This document shows positions 23,672 through 32,098 of a DNA stretch of 46,179 nt, one piece after another. The notes under the pieces were generated by a model that was given only the letters and a program-made list of their open reading frames with translations, ran no database searches and was not told where the DNA came from. Each line of letters begins with the position of its first letter. The stretch's first letter is position 1. The DNA comes from Halococcus morrhuae DSM 1307 (lineage in GTDB: Archaea > Halobacteriota > Halobacteria > Halobacteriales > Halococcaceae), in NCBI RefSeq assembly GCF_000336695.1, contig NZ_AOMC01000096.1, forward strand, positions 70,681 to 116,859, written 5' to 3'. The position numbers and the translations under genes were made by a program.

Positions 23672-25444
23672 TCAGCGCCGCCGCCACGCCAGCCCGGCCA
23701 GCGAGAGCGCGAGCAGCGCAGCGACGATCCCGAACCCGGGACCGCTCCCGTCGGTCGTCCCGTTCGCGTCCGCCGTCGCTGCCGTGGTTCCCGACGGGGT
23801 TTCGGCGGTCGTCGTTTCGATGGTCGTCGTCTCGACGATCGCCAACTGCGCGCCCGTGGTGACGGCGCTTCCGTTGATCGTGTACGGCCCGTCCTCGCCC
23901 CCGTTGGAGCTGCTGAAGTCGTACACCTGATTGTCGTTGCTGTCGGTATGGGCCATTACGACGACGCGCGTGTCTTCGGCCAGCGGCTCGGAGAGCGAGA
24001 CGGTGACGTTCTCGGTGGTGCCGTTTTCGAGATAGCTTGACGCGCCGAGGACGCTTCCCAGCGGGTCCGACGAGGCGTTCGCCGCGTGGACCACGACGAA
24101 GCCGCCATCGGGCAGCGTCGCGTTCCTGACCATCACCGTCTCGCCGGTGGTGGTCTGGTCGGGGACCGCGAGCGCTGCGGTGCCGTCGGGCGTGCCGCTC
24201 GGTCGATACGGGCCGACGGTCGTGTTCATCCGGTCACCGGTGCCGAGCGGTCCTTCGGCCCGCACGGTGACCGTGCTCCGGGGCGCGACCGACGAGAGGT
24301 TGAACGAGGTGTCGAACGAGCCGTTCGGCTTCACCCGCGTCGTGTTGGTCTTGACGATCGAACTGCTGCCGTTGCGCTGGATGCGGACCCTCACCTCGCT
24401 ACCGGGCGCGACGCTCGTCGTGCCTGAGACGGTCTGGTTCGGACCGGCGGCCAGCGACGGGTCGGCGAGACCGACCTCGGTGCCGACGAACGTGACGTTC
24501 GCACTCACCGACTCGTCGGCGTCCGCGAGCGTGCTCTCGCCGTCGATGGTGAGCGTGCTCTCGAAGCGATCGCCGGCCGAGAGCGTTCCGTTGTCGAACA
24601 TCGCCGCCCTCGTGTCGACGTTGACGTAGAGCACGTCGTTGCGCGGGTCGGGCACCACGCGGATCGAGTCGTTCGCGAGGCTCCGATTCAGATCGAGGCG
24701 TTTCGGCGGGCGGTTCGTCGACGGGTTCGTCTGCACCATGCTGAAATCCAGCTCACCGCTGCGGAGCAGTTCCGTGACGTTCGAAACCGCGAGCGCGCCG
24801 TAGATCCCCGAGAGCTTGATCTGGTTGACCGACACGTCGCCGACGGCGACCGAATCGGACGCGGTGATGCGGCCGTTGTCGACGGCGGCGGCGACCTCGC
24901 TCGCGTTCGTCGCGTTGTCGAAGCTCGCCGCCGGTGCGGTCCAGGTGATGAGCTCGCCGGCCGTGCGCTCGGTGAGCGCGAGCGTGGCCGTGTCGGTCCG
25001 GCGGTCGTCGACCGCCACCGAGAGGTTGTACTGACTCGTCTCCAGCGGGCTATCGAGCGGGGCGGTCGTTCGGTTCGTGCCGACGACCGCATCGCCCGCG
25101 GTGGCCCCGTACACCGAGTCATTGGTGTCCAGACCGGCGATGTACGTGTTCATCAACAGCGTCACACGCCCGTCACCGTTGCTGTCGTTGACGGTGACGT
25201 TCGCCGCGTAGTTGACCGCCTCGCCGCCGACCGAAACGGTCGCGTTCGTCGTCCCGGAGAGATCGAGTTCGATCGCGGCGATGTCGCCGCGCTGTTCGTT
25301 CACCGTCGACTGATTGAACGATGCCGTCGGGCGATCGGTCGCATTGCCGACATCCTGTGCTGCCGCTGGCATCGCACCGACGAACGCGGCGAGAACCACG
25401 ACCACCACGAGGACGAGTCCGGAGCGGTCGGTCACGGTCGCCAC
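23672..25444 (-). CDS. PGF-CTERM surface glycoprotein with DUF7282-like domain
   Basis: A 590-residue secreted protein. It begins with a signal peptide (long hydrophobic run ending MPAAAQD), contains many Asn-x-Ser/Thr sites, and ends with a Thr-rich linker, the PGF motif (SGPGFGIV), a hydrophobic helix and a basic tail (AWRRR), the classical archaeosortase signal. The N-terminal half resembles haloarchaeal surface (BGTF/S-layer-like) proteins. Residues ~435-545 form a DUF7282-like domain (LPDGGFVVVHAANASSDPLG, then DSNDNQVYDFSSSNGGEDG). Start is GTG at 25444 or 25435. It directly follows artA. Likely anchored on the cell surface. Confidence 0.82.
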   Translation of the reverse strand: MATVTDRSGLVLVVVVVLAAFVGAMPAAAQDVGNATDRPTASFNQSTVNEQRGDIAAIELDLSGTTNATVSVGGEAVNYAANVTVNDSNGDGRVTLLMNTYIAGLDTNDSVYGATAGDAVVGTNRTTAPLDSPLETSQYNLSVAVDDRRTDTATLALTERTAGELITWTAPAASFDNATNASEVAAAVDNGRITASDSVAVGDVSVNQIKLSGIYGALAVSNVTELLRSGELDFSMVQTNPSTNRPPKRLDLNRSLANDSIRVVPDPRNDVLYVNVDTRAAMFDNGTLSAGDRFESTLTIDGESTLADADESVSANVTFVGTEVGLADPSLAAGPNQTVSGTTSVAPGSEVRVRIQRNGSSSIVKTNTTRVKPNGSFDTSFNLSSVAPRSTVTVRAEGPLGTGDRMNTTVGPYRPSGTPDGTAALAVPDQTTTGETVMVRNATLPDGGFVVVHAANASSDPLGSVLGASSYLENGTTENVTVSLSEPLAEDTRVVVMAHTDSNDNQVYDFSSSNGGEDGPYTINGSAVTTGAQLAIVETTTIETTTAETPSGTTAATADANGTTDGSGPGFGIVAALLALSLAGLAWRRR

Positions 25445-25624
25445 GCACGCTGTCGGTACTCCGTACTCGTCGGCGATACGGGATGGGCTATCGAGGGATC
25501 CCGGTGCGCTGACCGGAAGCGGGCATGCTGACCTGGCATCGTTGCTCGGCGTATGGCTGAAAGGATAGACTCCCCTTATAAGTGCTTTGTGGTGGAAGGC
25601 GTGCCGTCCGGCGACATCGATCGC

Positions 25625-26254
25625 TCAACGTGGCGTGGCGACGACCGCGAGGTGGTCGGCGTGGAACGGGTCGAGTCGGCGGCTGTCGAGGATCTCGTAC
25701 CCCTCGCGGAGATCGTCGAGCGCATCGTCGAAGACGTCGTCCGGTTCGCGCGTCGCGTCCTCGCTTCTGGCTTTGATCGCCAGACAGAGTCGGCCGTCGT
25801 CGTGGAGGAATCGCCGGTTCGCCCGCGCGACCCGTGCCTGCCCGCGCGTCGCGACGTCCTGAACGAGTAGATCGAGACCGTCCTCGACGACGTGCGCGTA
25901 CGTTTCGGGTTTCCTGGCATCCTTGAGCAACGGAAACAGGTTCCCGCGCGTCTCGGCGACCGACAGGAGATCGCGCATCGGCCGGGCGGCGAACTCGACG
26001 GCGTAGGTCGGCCCGGCGACGTCAGCGACGTGGCTGGCGGTCGTACCGTTGGCCGCACCGAGGTAGAGCACGCGATCGTCGTCGTCGAGCCCCGGCTTCA
26101 TCCCGAGTTCGTACATCGCGCCGAGTTTCGAGCGGTGAGCGTCCCACGCCCGCCAGCCGTCGACGACCGGCTCGCCGTAGACTGCTTCGCCCCGGGTGGC
26201 GAGGCGCTCCTCGCCGTCGAACGTGCGGTACTGCACCCCGTCAGGCAGCGCCAT
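25625..26254 (-). CDS. flpA: Fibrillarin-like 2'-O-methyltransferase FlpA
   Basis: Catalytic subunit of the C/D-box sRNP that methylates rRNA and tRNA riboses. The 209-residue protein has the family signatures TRGEAVYGEPVVDGWRAWD, SKLGAMYELGM, SAM-binding VLYLGAANGTTASHVAD, the E-F pair in YAVEFAARPMRDLL and VQDVATRGQA. ATG 26254 was chosen because it gives the usual N-terminus; the open frame runs further back through nop5. It overlaps the end of nop5 by 14 bases, confirming the operon. Confidence 0.93.
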   Translation of the reverse strand: MALPDGVQYRTFDGEERLATRGEAVYGEPVVDGWRAWDAHRSKLGAMYELGMKPGLDDDDRVLYLGAANGTTASHVADVAGPTYAVEFAARPMRDLLSVAETRGNLFPLLKDARKPETYAHVVEDGLDLLVQDVATRGQARVARANRRFLHDDGRLCLAIKARSEDATREPDDVFDDALDDLREGYEILDSRRLDPFHADHLAVVATPR

Positions 26255-27077
26255 CGTCCTCCCCGCCGGTACGGATCCGGCGCATCCGTTCGTCGAGATC
26301 GGCTTCGAGCGACGGTCTGCGATCGCCGGCGTAGTGATCGATCCGTGCGGCGATCGTGAGCTTGCCGGCGAGTGCGCGCGCCGCCGAGCCGCGTTTTTCG
26401 GGGCGCGTGCCGCGAACGTACTCGTGGACGTAGATGACACCGTGTTTCGGTGAGGGGGCCTGCCCGCGAAGGTGGGCGAACAGTGCCTCCTCCGCGCCGA
26501 GGACCTGCACCGTGCTGCTCGACGTTTTCGCCATCGAGTCGAGCCCGCCGGCGAGCGCGAGCAGCCGTGCCGCGAGCGTCGGCCCGGCGAGCGCCGCGAG
26601 GTTCGGCGCGGCGTCCCTAACTACTCGCTCGACGTACCGTTCGAGCGCGTCGCGTTCGTCGTCAAGCTCGATCGCCCGTTCGGCAAGGGAGACCAGCCGT
26701 TCGTCGGCCGGCTCCGCGGGATCGGTGGCAGCGAGCTCACGGCAGTAGTCGATACCGGTCCCCGATTCCGCGTCGCGGCTCCCGGCCCATTCGGCGACGC
26801 GTTCGGCGAGTTCGTTCGCCATCCGTCCGGCGTCGTCCATCGCGCGCACGGCGTGGATCACCTGCTGATCGTCGGCGCGCTCGCACTCCTCCATCGCCGT
26901 GCGAGCCGCCGCAGTCGTCGCCTCGTGCAGGCGGTCGTAGTACGCCTCCTCGCTCGTGACGATGCCCGCCTCGATCGCCCGGTCGGGCCATGCATCCGGC
27001 GCATCGGCGCTCCCCTCGCGAACGCGCTCCGCACCCACCTGATCGGTCGCGAGACCGGCGAACCATCCCTCGCTCAT
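26241..27077 (-). CDS. nop5: Nop5 family C/D-box sRNP core protein
   Basis: Scaffold protein that joins the guide RNA/L7Ae complex to fibrillarin. The 278-residue protein contains a coiled-coil middle (residues ~70-160) and the Nop domain: APNLAALAGPTLAARLLALAGGL, STVQVLGAEEALFAHLRG, PKHGVIYVHEYVRG. ATG 27077 gives the common haloarchaeal N-terminus MSEGWFAG; ATG 27086 would add three residues. The gene is shorter than bacterial-size homologues elsewhere in Archaea, as usual for haloarchaea. Operon with flpA. Confidence 0.92.
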   Translation of the reverse strand: MSEGWFAGLATDQVGAERVREGSADAPDAWPDRAIEAGIVTSEEAYYDRLHEATTAAARTAMEECERADDQQVIHAVRAMDDAGRMANELAERVAEWAGSRDAESGTGIDYCRELAATDPAEPADERLVSLAERAIELDDERDALERYVERVVRDAAPNLAALAGPTLAARLLALAGGLDSMAKTSSSTVQVLGAEEALFAHLRGQAPSPKHGVIYVHEYVRGTRPEKRGSAARALAGKLTIAARIDHYAGDRRPSLEADLDERMRRIRTGGEDDGAA

Positions 27078-27319
27078 GGCCGCCATAACCGATCGGCGGC
27101 GAAAAGGGGTCCGGTACGCGCCACGTCGAACAACGACCCACGGACCGTCGAGCGCGATGGTGGGGTACATCGACGATCATCGTACAACACGCATTGGTCG
27201 TTCGTACCGGTGAGATACGTTCTGCTGACGGAACACGAACGAATTTGGGTCCATTTCTGGCATACGTTCATAAGGGATGTCGGCGAACAATAGTCCGTGC
27301 GGCGACGCACGAGAGTACC

Positions 27320-28441
27320 ATGACAGATGACGATACTATCCGAGAGGATTCGGACGGCGTTCTCGATTTCGTTGGACAGGTAAGCGATCAACTACGCTCG
27401 CGGCGCGGATTCATGGGCGATGCGGCGAAGGTCGGCGTCGGCACGGCCGCACTCGGCGCGGTCGGCAGCGGCGTCGCGGCCGCCAACGACGGTAACGGTG
27501 ACAGCAGTGGTGGCGACGACGTCAGCGACATCGACGTCCTGAACTACGCGCTCACGCTCGAACATCTGGAGGCGGCCTACTACAACGACTTCCTCGACAA
27601 CTACTCGGAGAACGACGTCGAGCGCTCGGAGGTCGCGAACTACTTCGACCGGGAGACGCTACAGTATTCGGTCTATCAGCAGATCCAGGACGTCCGTGAC
27701 CACGAGGAGGCCCACGTCGACGCGCTCAGCAAGACGATCAAGGACCTCGGCGGGACGCCCGTCAAGCCCGCGAACTACGAGTTCCCGTACTCGTCGATCA
27801 CGGAGTTCATCGCGGTCGCCGACCGCCTCGAAGCCGTCGGCGTCTCCGCCTACGCCGGCGCGGCACCGCTCATCTCGAATCCGGATATCATCCCGCCAGC
27901 GCTGTCGATCCACAGTGTGGAGGCCAACCACCAGACCTACTTCCAGCTGCTGAACCTCCAGCGGCCCGCGCCCAACGCGTTCAACCCCGCACGCACGATG
28001 GACGAGGTCCTGCCGATCGCCAAGCAGTTCATCGTCAGCGAGGAGGACGCTCCCGACATGGCGTCGGCGACGTTCGACGACCAGCACTCGGACGGATCGA
28101 GCGTCACGGTCGCCTCGGCAGCACTACCGGACGGCGGCTTCGTCGCCATCCACGACAGCAGCCTGCTCGACGGCAACGTCGCGGGCAGCGTCATCGGCGT
28201 CTCCGATGCCTACGACGCCGGCACGGCGATGGACATCGAGATCCCGCTCTACGCCGAGGTCCCCGGCGGCGACTACGACCAGTCGAGCCTGCAGGGAGAC
28301 CAGACGCTGATCGCCATGCCGCATCTCGACACCAACGGCAACGGCACCTACGACTTCCTCACCTCGGGCGGCGAGGCGGACGGAGCCTACACGCAGGACG
28401 GCGAGGCGGTCGTCGACGACGCGTCGATCACCGTCGAGTGA
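27320..28441 (+). CDS. Exported ferritin-like protein with C-terminal DUF7282-like domain
   Basis: A 373-residue protein with a twin-arginine-like signal (SRRGFMGDAAKVGVGTAALG) ending near residue 55. Residues ~70-245 match the ferritin-like family PF13668: LNYALTLEHLEAAYYNDFL, then DHEEAHVDALSKTI and IHSVEANHQTYFQ, supplying Glu/His metal ligands. Residues ~265-373 form a DUF7282-like domain (ALPDGGFVAIHDSSLLDG, then DTNGNGTYDFLTSGGEADG) also found in the PGF-CTERM protein at 23672-25444. A TATA-like TTCATAAGG lies about 48 bp upstream. Probably a periplasmic or surface metal/redox protein; the activity is unknown. Confidence 0.8.
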   Translation: MTDDDTIREDSDGVLDFVGQVSDQLRSRRGFMGDAAKVGVGTAALGAVGSGVAAANDGNGDSSGGDDVSDIDVLNYALTLEHLEAAYYNDFLDNYSENDVERSEVANYFDRETLQYSVYQQIQDVRDHEEAHVDALSKTIKDLGGTPVKPANYEFPYSSITEFIAVADRLEAVGVSAYAGAAPLISNPDIIPPALSIHSVEANHQTYFQLLNLQRPAPNAFNPARTMDEVLPIAKQFIVSEEDAPDMASATFDDQHSDGSSVTVASAALPDGGFVAIHDSSLLDGNVAGSVIGVSDAYDAGTAMDIEIPLYAEVPGGDYDQSSLQGDQTLIAMPHLDTNGNGTYDFLTSGGEADGAYTQDGEAVVDDASITVE

Positions 28442-28466
28442 GCGCGCCCCGACACCGATAGCAGGG

Positions 28467-28739
28467 TTACCCGCCCTGCCCGAAACGCAGCCATTCTTTG
28501 ATGAGTTCGTTCACGTTGTGGAATACGATCGCAACGGTGAGCAGCGCCGTGGCGAGCGAGAGGATGAACCCCACCGGACCGCCGATCGACGCCCCGGCCA
28601 GCCCGCCAGTGATCGCGACGACGATGAGTTCGATCCACGTCACCAGGATCCGCGAGAGCAGGTTCGGCGTCGACGGGTCATCTGACGTCTCTTCCTCGGT
28701 TTGGGAACCGTCGTCGGAGATCCGGTCGTCGCGATCCAT
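28467..28739 (-). CDS. Small membrane protein after cydB
   Basis: A 90-residue protein with an acidic N-terminus (~30 residues) and two hydrophobic segments with glycine zippers (VVAITGGLAGASIGGPVGF). Its ATG overlaps the cydB stop by one base (TGATG), so it belongs to the cytochrome bd operon. Bacterial bd oxidases often carry a tiny third subunit (CydX); this protein is longer and has two helices, so a subunit role is only possible. Confidence 0.65.
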   Translation of the reverse strand: MDRDDRISDDGSQTEEETSDDPSTPNLLSRILVTWIELIVVAITGGLAGASIGGPVGFILSLATALLTVAIVFHNVNELIKEWLRFGQGG

Positions 28740-29740
28740 CAGTATGACTCACCCGCCTCGATCGGGCCGCTGAACACCGAGTAGAGCACGCCGAAGTAGA
28801 CGAAGATCAGCGGGAGCAGGAGTCCGGCACCGATCGTCATGACGTTGAGCGGCAGCGTCGAGACGATGGCGTCCTCGACGGCGAGACCGCTCGCCCGATC
28901 GATCAGCGGATACATCGATCCGGCGACGACGCCCACGAGGCTGAAGACGAGCCCCGCCACGGCGATGAACGCGAGGTAGTAGCGGTCGCGCGCGGTCGCG
29001 AGCGCGTACCCGCCCGCCAACACGAGCGTGGCGACGACCAGCCCGACGACGAGCGGCGAGAGGAGTGCCGAGCGCAGCCCGGGCGTCGTCGCGTAGAGCG
29101 CGCCAAGCGCGATCACGACGAGCGCGAGATAGGCGGCGAGGGCGCGATAGCCATCGGTCGCGAGGCTCTCGCGCAGCTCGCCGCGCGTCTTCAGCCGCAA
29201 GAAGGCGACGCCGTCGACGACCGTCAGCGCGACGACCGCGAGCCCGACGACGATGCCCGGGAGCGTGACGATCGTCGTCGCGCCGAGCAGCCAGTTCGCC
29301 GCGAACAGGCCGATCAGGAACGGCGTCGCGAGACTGCCGACGACGAACGCCCGGCCCCACCACGTCTTCCAGGTCGCGTCGTCACGCTGTTCGTACATCT
29401 CGGGGGCGAGCCCGCGCAGTCCGAGCGCGGCGAGGATGGCGAACATCAGCAGGTAGTGCCGGCTGAACAGGTTCGCGTAGATCGACGGGAACGCCGCGAA
29501 CAGCGCCCCGCCGAAGACGACCAGCCAGACCTCGTTGCCGTCCCAGAACGGTCCGATAGCGTCGAGCAGTCGCCCCTTTTCGTCCTCGCTAGATCTGGTC
29601 GCGAACAGCACACCGACGCCGAAATCGAACCCGTCGAGGAAGAGGAATGTCCCGAAGATGAAGAAGACGAGCGCGAACCACAGGTCGGCGAGCGGCAGGC
29701 CGAACAGCGGCTCGCTCGCGAGCGTAGCGAGTTCAGTCAT
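28739..29740 (-). CDS. cydB: Cytochrome bd oxidase subunit II
   Basis: Structural subunit of the quinol:oxygen oxidoreductase in the cell membrane. The 333-residue protein has about eight or nine helices and the typical opening LADLWFALVFFIFGTFLFLDGFDFGVG, then WDGNEVWLVVFGGALFAAFP. It overlaps the end of cydA by eight bases. Together they give an oxidase suited to low oxygen or stress. Confidence 0.93.
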   Translation of the reverse strand: MTELATLASEPLFGLPLADLWFALVFFIFGTFLFLDGFDFGVGVLFATRSSEDEKGRLLDAIGPFWDGNEVWLVVFGGALFAAFPSIYANLFSRHYLLMFAILAALGLRGLAPEMYEQRDDATWKTWWGRAFVVGSLATPFLIGLFAANWLLGATTIVTLPGIVVGLAVVALTVVDGVAFLRLKTRGELRESLATDGYRALAAYLALVVIALGALYATTPGLRSALLSPLVVGLVVATLVLAGGYALATARDRYYLAFIAVAGLVFSLVGVVAGSMYPLIDRASGLAVEDAIVSTLPLNVMTIGAGLLLPLIFVYFGVLYSVFSGPIEAGESY

Positions 29741-31154
29741 CGACGCTCACCGCCTCCTCCGTCGTCGGCGATTCGACTGCGGCGAGTTCGTCGCGCGACG
29801 GTGGGCCGCTCCTGATGAGACGGACGACGACGTAGGTGTAGAGGAGCAGCAAGAGCGCGTAACCGCCGGCGAAGCCGGCCAGCGTGAACGTCGCCTCGGC
29901 ACCCGTCAGGCCGGGCGAAACGCCGTCGGTGGTCTTCAACACGCCCTGGATCACCCACGGCTGGCGGCCGACCTCGGTGACGATCCAGCCGACCTCGACA
30001 GCGAGGAAGCCGAGCAGCGACGAGCCCATCAGCGCCTTGTGGAGGAGATCGTCCTCCAGCAGCTCGCCGCGCCACCAGCGGTAGGCCCCCCAGAGCGCGA
30101 GCAGGATGAACCAGAAGCCGAGCGCGACCATGATGCGAAACGCCCAGAAGACGATCGCGACGGGTGGCGCTTCGGTTTGGAACGACTCCAGGCCGCGTAT
30201 CGTCGCCTCCGCGTCGCCGCCGCTGGCGAGCCACGACGCCATCCCGGGGATACCGATGCCGAACAGCTCCTTCGCCCGCGGGTCGAACAGGCTGTCGAGG
30301 TCGGTCGGCACGGCGATGAGATACTCCGGCACGTAGGATTCGGTCTCCCAGACCGCCTCCATCGCGGCGAACTTCTGGGGCTGGGTGTCGGCGACGTGGC
30401 GGCCGTAGGCGTCGCCCTGGATCGCCTGGATCGGGGCCGTGATGAGCAGGACGACGAGCGCCACCTTGAGCGTCTTCTCCCAGAAATCGGGATGCTGGAT
30501 CGGGTTCTCCCAGACGTGATGGCGGAAGACGTAGTAGGCCGCGATGCCGGCCATCAGGAGCGCGACGGACTCGACGGCGGCGTTCTGCATGTGGACGAAC
30601 ATCCACGGGAATCGCGGGTTGAGATAGGCGGCGATCGGATCGACGAGGTTGACGACCGACTGGCCGTTCTCCATCACCATCTCGAACCCGCGCGGCGTCT
30701 GCATCCAGGAGTTGGCGATCAGGATCCAGGTGGCCGATAGCCAGGTTCCGAGCCCGACGGCGACGCTCGAAACGAAATAGACCAGATTCGAGACGCGCTC
30801 GCGCCCGAAGACGAAGATCCCGAGAAAGGTGGCTTCGAGCATGAACGCCATCATCCCTTCGAGCGCGAGCGGGCCGCCGAACAGCTCGCCGGCGATCGTC
30901 GAGAAAGCCGCGAAGTTGGTACCGAACTCGAATTCGAGCACCAGCCCGGTGACCGTGCCGACGGCGAAGCTCACGGCGAAGATCTTCGTCCAGAACCGCC
31001 GGAGCTGCTCGTAGATGGCTTTTCCTGTTCTGACCTCCTTCCAGGTGAAGTAGACGAGAAACGGCGCGAGCCCCATGCTCACCACCGGAAAGATGATGTG
31101 GACGATGGTGGTGAGCGCGAACTGGAGCCGGCTCGCGATGACTGGATCAACCAT
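29733..31154 (-). CDS. cydA: Cytochrome bd oxidase subunit I
   Basis: Heme-carrying subunit that oxidises quinol and reduces oxygen. In the 473-residue protein, heme ligands are H19 (TTIVHIIFP), H188 (FVHMQNAAVES) and M342 (FRIMVALG); the proton-path glutamates E100 and E108 are present. The Q-loop begins with GDAYGRHVADTQPQKFAAME but is short, and EVGRQPWVIQGVLKT follows, so it is the short-loop (CIO-like) type rather than the E. coli type. The upstream region contains palindromes that may bind a regulator. Confidence 0.95.
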   Translation of the reverse strand: MVDPVIASRLQFALTTIVHIIFPVVSMGLAPFLVYFTWKEVRTGKAIYEQLRRFWTKIFAVSFAVGTVTGLVLEFEFGTNFAAFSTIAGELFGGPLALEGMMAFMLEATFLGIFVFGRERVSNLVYFVSSVAVGLGTWLSATWILIANSWMQTPRGFEMVMENGQSVVNLVDPIAAYLNPRFPWMFVHMQNAAVESVALLMAGIAAYYVFRHHVWENPIQHPDFWEKTLKVALVVLLITAPIQAIQGDAYGRHVADTQPQKFAAMEAVWETESYVPEYLIAVPTDLDSLFDPRAKELFGIGIPGMASWLASGGDAEATIRGLESFQTEAPPVAIVFWAFRIMVALGFWFILLALWGAYRWWRGELLEDDLLHKALMGSSLLGFLAVEVGWIVTEVGRQPWVIQGVLKTTDGVSPGLTGAEATFTLAGFAGGYALLLLLYTYVVVRLIRSGPPSRDELAAVESPTTEEAVSVDD

Positions 31155-31283
31155 CGTGGCTCACCCGCGGCTGCGGCGGCGAGGCGTGTCGGCGGTCGCT
31201 GGTCGGTGATCCCCACGTGGGGGCGGTTCGAGACGCGTTCATGATCGACAGTTGGTGATACAGGGGGGTCAACTGACGGGCGA

Positions 31284-31300
31284 TTCCCATTCCGTGGGAA
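31284..31300. promoter_or_regulatory. Inverted repeat in the cydA-HTH intergenic region
   Basis: TTCCCA-TTCCG-TGGGAA is a perfect 6-bp inverted repeat with a 5-nt spacer, lying between the divergent cydA and HTH genes. The same 282-bp gap also holds CCCACGTGGG (31213-31222) and ACAATTGT (31331-31338). These are candidate operators for the divergently encoded HTH protein; no binding evidence exists. Confidence 0.35.
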
Positions 31301-31436
31301 ACGAGACGGCCGCTGTCGTGAGTCGTGTGCACAATTGTTAGACATTAGGCCAGGGTTATCAGTTCGATGTGGACGAACCACCCATCCGGATCGGCGAATC
31401 GGGTAGCCTATTCCGACCGCGAGCCACGGATCGACA

Positions 31437-31808
31437 ATGGGACCTGCACCGCCGGACGACGGGGATACGCCGGTGCAGGTCGTTCTCGACGCGCTCGACG
31501 ATCCCGACTGCCGAGCCATTCTCCGGGAGGCCTCTCAACCCATGACCGCAAAGGAACTCAGCGATGCCTGTGACATCGCCGAATCGACGGTGTACCGAAA
31601 GCTGGATCTCGTGAGCCGGGCCACGCTCGTCCGCGAGTTCCACGATGTCCATCCCGAGCGGGGGCGCATCACGCGCTACCAGCGCGACGCGGACGGTCTG
31701 GACGTCACCATCACCGACGACGGGGTCGATGTGACGGTCGATCGGCCGGCACGCACCGTCGACGAACGGCTCGCCGACATGTGGTCCGAGATGGGTGACG
31801 AGCTGTGA
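31437..31808 (+). CDS. Helix-turn-helix transcriptional regulator
   Basis: A 123-residue winged-helix protein: DPDCRAILREASQPMTAKELSDACDIAESTVYRKLDLVSRA is the recognition region (quoted here in parts: DPDCRAILREASQ, MTAKELSDACDIAESTVYRK), followed by a wing with GRITRYQRDADGL. It resembles haloarchaeal ArsR/HTH proteins that precede DUF7521 membrane proteins. It is divergent from cydAB and overlaps the next gene by four bases, so it may respond to redox or membrane state and control the oxidase; that is inference. Confidence 0.75.
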   Translation: MGPAPPDDGDTPVQVVLDALDDPDCRAILREASQPMTAKELSDACDIAESTVYRKLDLVSRATLVREFHDVHPERGRITRYQRDADGLDVTITDDGVDVTVDRPARTVDERLADMWSEMGDEL

Positions 31809-32083
31809 GTCAAGCCCTATCGATCGCGATCGTCGTGAGCAAGACCGTGATCTTCGTTCTGGGCACCGCCATCGCCTACATCGCCTACAGGGCTCACCGT
31901 CGGACCGGTTCGCCGTCGCTCCGCGCGCTCGCGGTCGGCTTCGGCATCGTCACCGTCGGTGCCTTTCTCGCGGGGATCGCCCACCAGCTGCTCGGCGTCG
32001 GGCTCCGTACCGGGGTACTGATCAACAGCGTCCTCACGGCGTTCGGCTTCGCGGCGATCGTCTACTCGCTCTACGTCGAATGA
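31805..32083 (+). CDS. DUF7521-like small membrane protein
   Basis: A 92-residue protein with three hydrophobic helices (about residues 6-27, 40-62, 68-89). GTG 31805 overlaps the HTH stop (GTGA). HTH plus three-helix membrane protein pairs are frequent in haloarchaea, which suggests a membrane sensor paired with the regulator. Function has not been defined to my knowledge. Confidence 0.7.
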   Translation: MSQALSIAIVVSKTVIFVLGTAIAYIAYRAHRRTGSPSLRALAVGFGIVTVGAFLAGIAHQLLGVGLRTGVLINSVLTAFGFAAIVYSLYVE

Positions 32084-32098
32084 GCCCACCGAACCCGG

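Noticed and set aside
31147-31332. 61-codon frame overlapping the cydA start
   Set aside because: Overlaps the start of cydA, has no motif and lies over candidate operators; could be a leader ORF but evidence is weak.
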